From positions 1-5,265 of the forward strand of contig PNNE01000309.1 in NCBI GenBank assembly GCA_013824055.1: a stretch of DNA of 5,265 bases. The letters are read 5' to 3'. Of this stretch, positions 1 through 5,265 are shown piece by piece; the first letter of the stretch is position 1; every line of letters begins with the position of its first letter. This DNA is from Rhodobacter sp. (GTDB lineage: Bacteria > Pseudomonadota > Alphaproteobacteria > Rhodobacterales > Rhodobacteraceae). Made by a program: the position numbers and the translations under genes. Under the pieces are notes generated by a model. It was not told the DNA's origin and made no database searches. It saw only the letters and a list, made by a program, of their open reading frames with translations.

Positions 1-255
1 GCGGGCGCCAAGGTCTGGGGCTACGAGAACGCGCTGTGGGCCGGGCTGGTCTTCGCGGCCCTGATCGTCCCGGTGTTCTGGTATCGCCACTACCTTCAGG
101 ACGGCGGCAAGTTCCCGAAAGAGGCCTATGACGACCTTGGCCTGCCTTACGGCGAGTTGGGACAACGCAAGGCGGGGATGCTGCCCTACCTGGCCCTGAT
201 TCTGGGCGCTGCGGTGGTGCTTTGGGCCAACTGGTTCTTTGTGCTGCCCGGCTGA
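1..255 (+). CDS. C-terminal end of an integral membrane protein, probably a secondary transporter (partial)
   Basis: The frame is open from base 1 and ends at a TGA at 253-255, giving the last 84 residues of a longer protein whose start lies outside the window. Two hydrophobic stretches are visible: about residues 11-28 (ALWAGLVFAALIVPVFWY) and about 60-82 (from GMLPYLALILGAAVV to the end). They are separated by a hydrophilic loop of about 30 residues with mixed charges (YRHYLQDGGKFPKEAYDD). Ending in a membrane segment with almost no tail is common in permeases of the APC and related superfamilies. A transporter for amines or amino acids would fit the neighbouring dimethylamine genes, but the family cannot be fixed from this fragment. 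A GTG at 73 could be taken as a start, but coding continues upstream without a break, so it is internal. A strong terminator follows at once, so the gene probably belongs to a separate transcription unit. Confidence 0.7.
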   Translation, partial: AGAKVWGYENALWAGLVFAALIVPVFWYRHYLQDGGKFPKEAYDDLGLPYGELGQRKAGMLPYLALILGAAVVLWANWFFVLPG

Positions 256-275
256 GCCAGCACAAACCGCTTTGG

Positions 276-307
276 AAAAGGTCGTCCTTCGCGGCGGCCT
301 TTTTCTT
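276..307 (+). terminator. Rho-independent terminator after the membrane-protein gene
   Basis: Bases 277-286 (AAAGGTCGTC) pair with 293-302 (GGCGGCCTTT) over 10 positions, two of them G-U wobbles. The loop is CTTCGC at 287-292. The stem has an A-rich 5' flank and runs into a T-rich tract (TTTTTCTT) at 300-307. It starts 21 bases after the upstream stop codon, so it most likely ends the transporter transcript and insulates the dmm operon. Confidence 0.8.
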
Positions 308-317
308 GGGCGGATGT

Positions 318-331
318 TTTCTGACAAGAAA
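318..331. promoter_or_regulatory. Small inverted repeat, possible operator
   Basis: TTTCT (318-322) and AGAAA (327-331) are perfect inverted arms around GACA. The repeat covers the proposed -35 element (321-326), a position where a bound regulator could affect polymerase. Five-base arms in an AT-richer intergenic stretch can arise by chance, so this is only a candidate. Confidence 0.25.
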
Positions 332-350
332 GATTGTTGCACTTCATTAT
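321..350 (+). promoter_or_regulatory. Candidate sigma70-type promoter for the dmm operon
   Basis: CTGACA at 321-326 matches 5 of 6 bases of the TTGACA -35 box. CATTAT at 345-350 matches 4 of 6 bases of the -10 box, with an 18-base spacer. The stretch lies in the AT-richest part of the 158-base gap and downstream of the terminator, where a promoter for dmmD is needed. It would give a leader of roughly 55 bases. The -10 match is imperfect, which would suit an activator-dependent promoter. This is inferred from consensus matching only. Confidence 0.35.
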
Positions 351-357
351 TGCCTTC
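333..357 (+). repeat. Tandem near-identical direct repeat upstream of dmmD, possible regulator site
   Basis: ATTGTTGCACTTC (333-345) is followed directly by ATTATTGCCTTC (346-357). The two copies differ by one substitution and one single-base deletion. The repeat covers the proposed -10 element. Regulators of the AraC family, one of which is encoded at the end of this operon, often recognise direct repeats. A link between the two is inference. Confidence 0.4.
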
Positions 358-398
358 TGGCCGGAATCGCCTGACACTCGACCAAAATCAAGACCACA

Positions 399-406
399 GG
401 GGAGGG
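399..406 (+). promoter_or_regulatory. Ribosome binding site of dmmD
   Basis: GGGGAGGG sits 7 bases before the ATG at 414. It is a strong Shine-Dalgarno match and decides that start over the in-frame ATG codons further in (for example residue 11). Confidence 0.75.
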
Positions 407-413
407 TTGAAGC

Positions 414-1550
414 ATGACGAATTCCTGGCGTTTCTCGGCACTGATGGACCGGCACCGGGCCCTGGGATCGAACCTGGAAGACTGGAGCGGGATGGGCACC
501 GCCTGGTCCTACTCCAAGGGTGACCCGGACGCCGAATACATGGCGATCCGCACCAAGGCGGGGCTGATGGACGTCTCGGGCCTGAAGAAGGTCCACGTCA
601 CCGGCCATGGGGCCAGCCATGTGATCGACCGCGCGACGACCCGCGACCCGGAAAGGATCGCGCCCGGCAAGTCGCTCTATGCCTGCATGCTGAACGACGC
701 GGGCAAGTTCGTCGATGACTGCATCATCTACCGGATGGGGCCGAACAGCTATACGGTGGTGCATGGCTCGGGCCAGGGGCATGAGCAGCTGACGATGGCG
801 GCGACCGGCCGCGATGTTGGGGTCCGCTTCGACGACAACCTGCACGACCTGTCGCTGCAGGGGCCGCTGGCGGTGGACTACCTGGAAAGGCACATCCCCG
901 GCGTCCGCGCGCTGCCCTACATGGGCCACATGCCCGCGATGCTGTTCGGCAAGCCCATCACCCTGTCGCGGACCGGCTATACCGGCGAGCGCGGGTACGA
1001 GATCTTCTGCCGCGGCCAGGACGCCGGCGAAATCTGGGACCGTATCCTGGAGGAAGGCGCCAGCATGGGGATCATCCCCTGCCGGTTCACCACGCTGGAC
1101 ATGCTGCGGGCGGAAAGCTACCTGCTGTTCTTCCCCTTCGACAATTCCGAGATGTATCCGTTCGAGAACGAAGGCCCGGGGGATACCCTGTGGGAGCTTG
1201 GCCTCGACTGGACCGTGACCAAGGGCAAGACCGGCTTTCGTGGCGCCGAAGAGCATTACCGCCTGCAGGGCAAGGAACGCTTCAAGATCTCGGGCCTGAA
1301 GTTCGAGGGCAAGAACGTGCCGGGCAATGCGCCGATCTACAAGGATGGCAAGAAGATCGGCGTGGTGACGCAGCCGATGTATTCGCCGCTGAACGACTGG
1401 GTCGTGGCGATTGCCCGGATGCCGGTCGAATACGCGAACAACGGCACCGAGGTCGAGGTGCGCTGCGGGACGCATGGCCCGCTGAAGGCGGTGTCGGCCT
1501 CGCTGCCCTTCTACGACGTGGAAAAGAAGCGCCGCACGGCCAAGGACTGA
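414..1550 (+). CDS. dmmD: GcvT-family tetrahydrofolate-dependent protein of the dimethylamine operon (DmmD)
   Basis: This 378-residue protein has the fold signature of the glycine-cleavage T-protein/aminomethyltransferase family. Visible family motifs are LNDAGKFVDD (93-102), corresponding to the N-D-x-G-x-x-x-D-D active-site segment with its acidic pair, SLQGP (147-151), and RTGYTGERGYEIF (186-198), the folate-pocket signature. The C-terminal part (about 290-370) holds the beta-rich domain with IGVVTQPMYSP. The segment after LRAE (231-234) departs from the usual T-protein sequence (see findings). Position at the head of the gene set matches the published dmmDABC order. There DmmD is thought to transfer the formaldehyde carbon released by the monooxygenase to tetrahydrofolate, making 5,10-methylene-THF. 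It is cytoplasmic by appearance, with no signal peptide. Automated annotation may call it aminomethyltransferase or the DMSP demethylase DmdA, a related GcvT-fold enzyme; the neighbours argue for DmmD. The family is near certain, while the precise reaction is inferred from context. Confidence 0.88.
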   Translation: MTNSWRFSALMDRHRALGSNLEDWSGMGTAWSYSKGDPDAEYMAIRTKAGLMDVSGLKKVHVTGHGASHVIDRATTRDPERIAPGKSLYACMLNDAGKFVDDCIIYRMGPNSYTVVHGSGQGHEQLTMAATGRDVGVRFDDNLHDLSLQGPLAVDYLERHIPGVRALPYMGHMPAMLFGKPITLSRTGYTGERGYEIFCRGQDAGEIWDRILEEGASMGIIPCRFTTLDMLRAESYLLFFPFDNSEMYPFENEGPGDTLWELGLDWTVTKGKTGFRGAEEHYRLQGKERFKISGLKFEGKNVPGNAPIYKDGKKIGVVTQPMYSPLNDWVVAIARMPVEYANNGTEVEVRCGTHGPLKAVSASLPFYDVEKKRRTAKD

Positions 1551-1557
1551 TCGTTCC

Positions 1558-1587
1558 GGGGCCCGCCTTCGGGTGGGCCCCCTTCTT
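1558..1587 (+). terminator. Intra-operon UUCG hairpin between dmmD and dmmA (attenuator or partial terminator)
   Basis: GGGGCCCGCC (1558-1567) pairs with GGTGGGCCCC (1572-1581) over 10 bp with one G-U wobble, closed by a cUUCGg tetraloop, one of the most stable RNA loops known. The following tract is CTTCTT, with few T residues, so termination is probably incomplete. It fills most of the 54-base gap between dmmD and dmmA. It could lower expression of dmmABC relative to dmmD, or protect the 3' end of a processed dmmD message. Confidence 0.6.
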
Positions 1588-1590
1588 CCC

Positions 1591-1597
1591 AAGGGAG
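1591..1597 (+). promoter_or_regulatory. Ribosome binding site fixing the GTG start of dmmA
   Basis: AAGGGAG ends 7 bases before the GTG at 1605. The next in-frame ATG is at residue 45, well inside the conserved part, so the GTG with this site is the supported start. Confidence 0.7.
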
Positions 1598-1604
1598 CTG
1601 CCCC

Positions 1605-2231
1605 GTGAAAGTCGAGCTGACCCCGACAGACGCCCCCTCGATCAAGTCGCGCCCGGTCTATGCCGCCCTGGAACCGCGACCGGGCAAGCTGCATGTGATC
1701 GTTGCCGACTGCCAGGGGGCAGAAGCGGTGACGGACATGCTGGCCAAGGCGAACGACCGTGCGGAATTCCTTGCGGCGGCGCATGTGATGTATTGTCCGG
1801 GGCCTGCGGGGGTGGACCTTTCCGCGCGGCTGGAGGCTCTGGGGGCCGCCCAGTTCTTCCGCGCGCCGACCATTCCGGCGCTGCTGCCGCGTCTGGTGCG
1901 GGTGCTGTCGGACGCGCATATGGGCACGCAGTTCTATCTGGCAGGCACGGAAAGCCTGATCGGCCAGGCGGAGCGCGAGATCATGAATACGGGCTTTCCC
2001 TTCGCCGCGATCCAGAAGGAACAGCGCGGGTCCACGCTGCGCCGGGTGCAATGCGTGCATTGCAAGGGGATCACCGAAAACGTGGCCACCGACCCGTTCA
2101 AGTGCAGCCATTGCGGGCTTAACCTCTTTGTCCGCGATCATTATTCCCGGCGCATCGCCGCCTTCCAGGGCGTGAACATCGACGCCGAGGACCCCGGGCA
2201 GGTGCCGGAAAGCGTGGTGAGGTTCAAATGA
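1605..2231 (+). CDS. dmmA: Dimethylamine monooxygenase small subunit, DmmA family, with C-terminal zinc ribbon
   Basis: The protein has 208 residues and starts with GTG. Two parts can be seen. Residues about 25-142 form an alternating alpha/beta region with no catalytic signature. The C-terminal part carries C150-x2-C153 and C167-x2-C170 (CVHC and CSHC), a zinc-ribbon or rubredoxin-like knuckle pair. No signal peptide or membrane segment is present. Residues 109-140 (FYLAGTESLIGQAE onward) line up with the NAD-binding C-terminal motif of the neighbouring reductase (see findings). This architecture and position match the family described as dimethylamine monooxygenase subunit DmmA, required together with DmmB and DmmC for conversion of dimethylamine to methylamine and formaldehyde. 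Its exact role, structural or in electron transfer, is not evident from the sequence. The stop codon overlaps the dmmB start as ATGA, indicating translational coupling. Confidence 0.82.
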   Translation: MKVELTPTDAPSIKSRPVYAALEPRPGKLHVIVADCQGAEAVTDMLAKANDRAEFLAAAHVMYCPGPAGVDLSARLEALGAAQFFRAPTIPALLPRLVRVLSDAHMGTQFYLAGTESLIGQAEREIMNTGFPFAAIQKEQRGSTLRRVQCVHCKGITENVATDPFKCSHCGLNLFVRDHYSRRIAAFQGVNIDAEDPGQVPESVVRFK

Positions 2232-3190
2232 GCGGCGGAGCCAAGCTTCAAGTCCGGGTGTCCGAGGTGGTCGAGGTCAACGAGCTGATCAAGCGCTTCC
2301 GCTTCGTCAGCCGCGACGGGTCCGATCTGCCCGCGTTTTCCGGCGGGGCGCATACTGTGGTCGAGATGGATGATCACGGGACGCGGAGGCTGAACCCTTA
2401 TTCGCTCATGTCCGACCCCGAGGATCGGTCGGGCTACGAGATCAGCGTCCGGCGCGATGATGCGGGGCGCGGAGGGTCGCTTTACCTGCACCGGCATGTG
2501 GTGCCGGGGATGGAGATGACGCTTTCCTACCCGGTAAACCTGTTCCCGCTGGACAGTCGGGCGAAGAAGCACCTGATGATCGCGGGCGGGATCGGGATCA
2601 CGCCGTTCCTGGCGCAGATCGCGCAACTTGCGCATTTCGGCGGCAAGTTCGAGCTGCACTATTCGGCGCGGTCAAGGCCGTTGGGTGCCTACATGGACAG
2701 GCTGACTGCGGCGCATCCGGATCGGGTGCACTGCTACTTCGACGACCGCAAGCAGATGATCGACCTGAAAAAGGTGCTGCAAAATCAGCCGATCGGGACG
2801 CATCTTTACGTCTGCGGACCGAAAGGGATGATCAACTGGGTGCTGTCCACGGCCGAAAGCATGGGCTGGCCGAAACAGGCACTGCATCATGAGGAATTCC
2901 TGGCCCCCGGCACCGGGTTGCCGTTCCAGGTGGAACTGGCGGCCAGCGGCAAGACCATCACCGTCGGCTCCACGCAAAGTCTGCTGGAGGCAATGGAAGC
3001 CGCCGGAGTCGACGCGCCCTATCTTTGCCGGGGCGGGGCCTGCGGGCAATGCGAAACGAACGTTCACAAATGCGACGGCACCATCCTGCACCGCGACCAT
3101 TGGCTATCGCCCGAGGAGCATGCTTCGAGCCAGAAGATCATGCCTTGCGTCAGCCGCTTCGAGGGCAAGACCCTCGTCATCGACCGATAG
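2228..3190 (+). CDS. dmmB: FMN / NAD(P)H / [2Fe-2S] reductase component of dimethylamine monooxygenase, PDR/VanB type (DmmB)
   Basis: The 320-residue length is typical for phthalate dioxygenase reductase-type proteins. Domains in order: a flavin-binding barrel (about 5-108) with LNPYSL (55-60), the family's flavin-contact loop; a nucleotide-binding domain (about 113-225) with AGGIGITP (119-126) and YVCGP (194-198); and a C-terminal plant-type ferredoxin domain (about 232-320). Cluster ligands C267, C272, C275 and C307 follow the C-x4-C-x2-C-x31-C pattern (CRGGACGQC). The protein would pass electrons from NAD(P)H through FMN and [2Fe-2S] to the heme of DmmC. FMN rather than FAD is expected for this subfamily. 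The start overlaps the dmmA stop by four bases (ATGA), with GAGG at 2219-2222 five bases upstream. On its own the protein resembles the VanB and other oxygenase reductases; the specific partner is assigned from context. Confidence 0.9.
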   Translation: MSGGAKLQVRVSEVVEVNELIKRFRFVSRDGSDLPAFSGGAHTVVEMDDHGTRRLNPYSLMSDPEDRSGYEISVRRDDAGRGGSLYLHRHVVPGMEMTLSYPVNLFPLDSRAKKHLMIAGGIGITPFLAQIAQLAHFGGKFELHYSARSRPLGAYMDRLTAAHPDRVHCYFDDRKQMIDLKKVLQNQPIGTHLYVCGPKGMINWVLSTAESMGWPKQALHHEEFLAPGTGLPFQVELAASGKTITVGSTQSLLEAMEAAGVDAPYLCRGGACGQCETNVHKCDGTILHRDHWLSPEEHASSQKIMPCVSRFEGKTLVIDR

Positions 3191-3193
3191 GAG
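3189..3193 (+). promoter_or_regulatory. Ribosome binding site of dmmC overlapping the dmmB stop
   Basis: AGGAG overlaps the last two bases of the dmmB stop codon and lies 6 bases before the ATG at 3200. This supports that start and coupled translation of the two subunits. Confidence 0.65.
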
Positions 3194-3199
3194 ACGACG

Positions 3200-4270
3200 A
3201 TGAGCCTTGATTTCAAGTTCGTGCCCGATGATTTCGGTGGCTTCTTCCGGGACGAGACCTTCCGCGAGACCTTCACCTACACCAACAGCAATCCGCGGCG
3301 GTTCCCCTTCCCCTTTGACCGGGACGACTACATGTATTCGGTCAACATGGAGCCGCATGTGCCGGGCCGTCCGGGGACGGCTTTCGAGCATATGCTTGAC
3401 GTGGACGAACATTACATTGCCGAGATGATCGACCGCGCCAAGGTGCTGGCCGATGACCCGCTGCGCTGCCAGTCGCTGCCGCACATGACCCTCGCCGGCT
3501 GGGACACGCTGGAACTGATTATGGAAGCCAAGGCGCGGGACTATCCGCAGTGGTTTTCGCTGACAAAGGATGGCAACCGATGGCACTGGGTGAACCGGCC
3601 GCTGGGCATCGAACACTCGTTCACATTCCTGGATGAAAGCACGCTGCCCTACCCTCCCTTCGAGTACATCATGCGCCAGACTCAAGGCGACTGGACCTTG
3701 CAGGACGAACGTGACGGGACCTTGTGGATGGACGCGGGCATTGCGACCTCCCAGGCGGATTGGTCAGTGGACTTTGACGTGGGCATGAACTTCATGGAAT
3801 GGCACGCCCCTGTGCCGCTGGCGCACGAGAAGGGCGTCTTCGACCGGGCGCTGAAGTTCCTGCTGAAGCTTCAGCACGGCGCGCCGGTGCGGCGGTTCAA
3901 CTGGACGATGACCGTGAACCCGCTCTTGGACACCGCGCCCGAGACCTACCCCAGATGGGGGCCGATGAAGGCCTCGATCACGCCCGAGAACCTGGGCGCG
4001 AAGCAGCATCTGCGGGTCGAACTGCAATCGCTTTACCGCCTGCCGCGGTCGAACGCGATCGCCTTCGACATCCGCTGCTACCTGTGCAGCTTTGACCAGA
4101 TCGTGACCGTCCCGAAATGGGCCCGGCGTCTGCACCGCGTGGTGCGCGACCTGCCGGAGGAACTGGCCACCTACAAGGGCTTCATCCGCAACCGTCCCGC
4201 GATGGTCGAGTGGTTGTCACGGCACGACGACGGCGCGCCGACCTCTCCCGGCTGGTGGCCCGATGACTGA
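3200..4270 (+). CDS. dmmC: Heme-dependent oxidative N-demethylase, DUF3445 family, catalytic subunit of dimethylamine monooxygenase (DmmC)
   Basis: This 356-residue protein carries the DUF3445 hallmarks. WHAPVP (201-206) corresponds to the family's I-H-x-P-V-P motif with its conserved histidine H202. RRFNW (231-235) is followed by RVELQSLYRLPRSNAIAFDI (272-291), the family's most conserved block (R-x-E-x-Q-x-L-x-R-L-P-x-S), and then YKGF (325-328). W128 to H139 corresponds to the region just before the first conserved block. Members of this family bind heme in a PAS-like fold and remove methyl groups from secondary amines with O2. In this operon the expected reaction is dimethylamine + O2 + NAD(P)H giving methylamine and formaldehyde, fed by the DmmB reductase. 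I cannot name the axial heme ligand from the sequence. No signal peptide or membrane segment is seen, so it should be cytoplasmic. It starts 10 bases after the dmmB stop, and its end overlaps the regulator gene by 8 bases. Family assignment is firm; substrate is inferred from the complete dmm gene set. Confidence 0.88.
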   Translation: MSLDFKFVPDDFGGFFRDETFRETFTYTNSNPRRFPFPFDRDDYMYSVNMEPHVPGRPGTAFEHMLDVDEHYIAEMIDRAKVLADDPLRCQSLPHMTLAGWDTLELIMEAKARDYPQWFSLTKDGNRWHWVNRPLGIEHSFTFLDESTLPYPPFEYIMRQTQGDWTLQDERDGTLWMDAGIATSQADWSVDFDVGMNFMEWHAPVPLAHEKGVFDRALKFLLKLQHGAPVRRFNWTMTVNPLLDTAPETYPRWGPMKASITPENLGAKQHLRVELQSLYRLPRSNAIAFDIRCYLCSFDQIVTVPKWARRLHRVVRDLPEELATYKGFIRNRPAMVEWLSRHDDGAPTSPGWWPDD

Positions 4271-5265
4271 CCGCGGCGGCCCCCTGCGGCTGGGGTTCCT
4301 GATGTTTCCCGGCTTTCCAATGGCCTGCCTGACGTCGGCCATCGAACCCCTGCGCGCCGCGAACGAGATCACCGGCCGGCAAGAGTTCGTCTGGAAGCTG
4401 GTCGCCGAGGCGCCCACGCCGGTCCGCTCTTCCGCCGAGATCGGCTTTGACCCGGACGTCACGCTGCAAGAGCTGGAGGCGGTCGACCACCTTTACCTGG
4501 TCTCGCCCCCCACGGCGGAATTCGCCGACCCACGCCGCAGCCCGGCGAAACTGCGCTGGCTGGACCGGACCGGCGTGACATTGGGCGCCTTCTCGGGCGG
4601 GATCTTCCCCCTGGCCCGTGCGGGGCTGATGGAGGGGCGACCCTGCTCGGTCCATTGGTGCTATGAGGCGGCGTTCAAGGCCGACTTCCCCGGCATCGAG
4701 GCGCGCGAAGTGACGATCCTGCGCGAAGGCCGCCGCATCACCGCCAGCGGGGCCGGGGCCGTCTTCGACCTGATGCTGCGGCTGATCGAGGAACGACTGG
4801 GCCGCGACTGCATGACCGAGGTGGCCTGCTGGTTCCAGCATCCCTTCGTCCGCGACGCCGATGCCAGCCAGAAGGTCCCCGTCCCGCGGTCCGGTGGCAC
4901 GACGGACAACCTTCCCGTGGCGATCCGCGAGGCGATCCGGCTTTTCGAGACCCATGTCGAGGACCCGCTGCGCATCCCCGATGTCGCCGCCGCCGTGGGC
5001 CTGTCCGGCCGCCACTTCGAGCGGACCTTCAAGCGCGAGACGGGGCAAAGCCCCTTGCGCTACTACCACCACCTGCGGCTGATGAAGGCGCGGCAGCGGG
5101 TGCTTTATTCCAACGACAGCTTGCGGGAGATTGCGGCCTCCGTCGGCTACATGACCTCCAGCCCGATGATCCGGCACTATACCGAATTCTTCGGCGTCTC
5201 GCCCCGCGACGAACGCCGCCTGACCCAGACCATGCGCCGCGCCCCGGGACGGGTGGAAGCGGCGG
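4263..5265 (+). CDS. GlxA-type AraC-family transcriptional regulator (partial, runs off the window end)
   Basis: An ATG at 4263 opens a frame that runs without a stop to the last base: 334 codons are visible. Family members usually have about 310-340 residues, so little is missing. Residues about 8-195 form a DJ-1/PfpI-like domain, with LGFLMFPGF at the start and GAFSGGIFPLARAGLMEGR (108-126) where related enzymes have the nucleophile elbow; the usual cysteine is replaced by F110. Residues about 217-320 form the AraC DNA-binding domain with two helix-turn-helix units: IPDVAAAVGLSGRHFERTFK (238-257) and LREIAASVGYMTSSPMIRHY (287-306). The order and the SVHW (129-132) segment resemble GbdR/CdhR regulators of quaternary amine metabolism, which bind small amines or their products. 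It overlaps dmmC by 8 bases with no clear Shine-Dalgarno site, so translation is probably coupled. Control of the dmm operon is likely but not shown. The effector is unknown. Confidence 0.88.
   Translation, partial: MTDRGGPLRLGFLMFPGFPMACLTSAIEPLRAANEITGRQEFVWKLVAEAPTPVRSSAEIGFDPDVTLQELEAVDHLYLVSPPTAEFADPRRSPAKLRWLDRTGVTLGAFSGGIFPLARAGLMEGRPCSVHWCYEAAFKADFPGIEAREVTILREGRRITASGAGAVFDLMLRLIEERLGRDCMTEVACWFQHPFVRDADASQKVPVPRSGGTTDNLPVAIREAIRLFETHVEDPLRIPDVAAAVGLSGRHFERTFKRETGQSPLRYYHHLRLMKARQRVLYSNDSLREIAASVGYMTSSPMIRHYTEFFGVSPRDERRLTQTMRRAPGRVEAA

Noticed and set aside
334..354. A possible sigma54 promoter (TTGCAC ... TTGCC)
   Set aside because: The -24 element lacks its GG pair and the distance between the two elements is two bases too long. 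Sigma54 promoters tolerate neither well.
355..366. Imperfect palindrome TTCTGGCCGGAA in the dmmD leader
   Set aside because: It has five matched pairs out of six around a GGCC core, which is common by chance in GC-rich DNA. I have no supporting context for it.
371..399. Second CTGACA as an alternative -35 box for dmmD
   Set aside because: No acceptable -10 sequence lies 16-18 bases downstream, and transcription would start almost on the ribosome binding site.
414..1550. Reading the first operon gene as the DMSP demethylase dmdA or glycine-cleavage gcvT
   Set aside because: The fold is shared, but there is no gcvH or gcvP next to it and no DMSP genes. The three genes that follow are the dimethylamine monooxygenase set.
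1190..2122. A 310-codon plus-strand frame overlapping the end of dmmD and most of dmmA
   Set aside because: It runs in another frame across two real genes and the hairpin between them, its translation has no family motif, and it is rich in Gly, Arg and Ala as expected for a frameshifted GC-rich gene.
186..2141. A 651-codon open frame on the minus strand across dmmD and dmmA
   Set aside because: It is antisense to two clear genes with intact family motifs. Its translation is low-complexity and rich in Arg, His, Ala and Gly, as expected for the reverse of GC-rich coding DNA, and it shows no recognisable domain.
4182..5177. A 331-codon minus-strand open frame opposite the regulator gene
   Set aside because: The plus strand encodes a convincing PfpI-AraC protein through the same bases. 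The minus-strand product shows no domain and has the composition of a GC-rich shadow frame.

Overview
The window looks like chromosomal DNA of a Rhodobacteraceae-type alphaproteobacterium. Evidence is the high GC content with strong G/C third-position preference, tight head-to-tail gene packing, and close agreement with the methylated-amine gene cluster known from marine Rhodobacteraceae such as Ruegeria. Genus cannot be read from the sequence alone.

Layout: (1) 1-255 is the 3' end of a membrane protein, probably a secondary transporter, closed by a good intrinsic terminator at 276-307. (2) 256-413 is an intergenic control region with a candidate sigma70-type promoter, a small inverted repeat, a near-perfect tandem direct repeat and a strong Shine-Dalgarno site. 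(3) 414-4270 is a four-gene operon matching dmmDABC: a GcvT-like tetrahydrofolate enzyme (dmmD), a small zinc-ribbon protein (dmmA, GTG start), an FMN / NAD(P) / plant-type [2Fe-2S] reductase (dmmB) and a DUF3445 heme oxidative N-demethylase (dmmC). (4) From 4263 to the end runs an AraC-family regulator of the GlxA type (DJ-1/PfpI-like N-domain plus AraC HTH). It overlaps dmmC by 8 bases and is cut by the window edge. Its reading frame is open to the last base, with no stop.

How the genes work together: DmmA, DmmB and DmmC are expected to form dimethylamine monooxygenase. Electrons pass from NAD(P)H to FMN, then to [2Fe-2S], then to heme, and dimethylamine is oxidised to methylamine and formaldehyde. 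DmmD is placed to capture the formaldehyde one-carbon unit on tetrahydrofolate. The overlapping regulator is the obvious candidate for substrate-responsive control. The upstream steps (tmm, tdm) and the methylamine steps (gmaS, mgs/mgd) are not in this window.

The core system is a known pathway, not a new one. The less obvious points are the apparent origin of DmmA from a degenerate reductase NAD-binding domain, the direct repeat upstream of dmmD, the UUCG hairpin between dmmD and dmmA, and the cysteine-less amidase-like domain of the regulator. Assignment of the letters A, B and C follows the published operon order from memory; the protein families are more certain than the letters.
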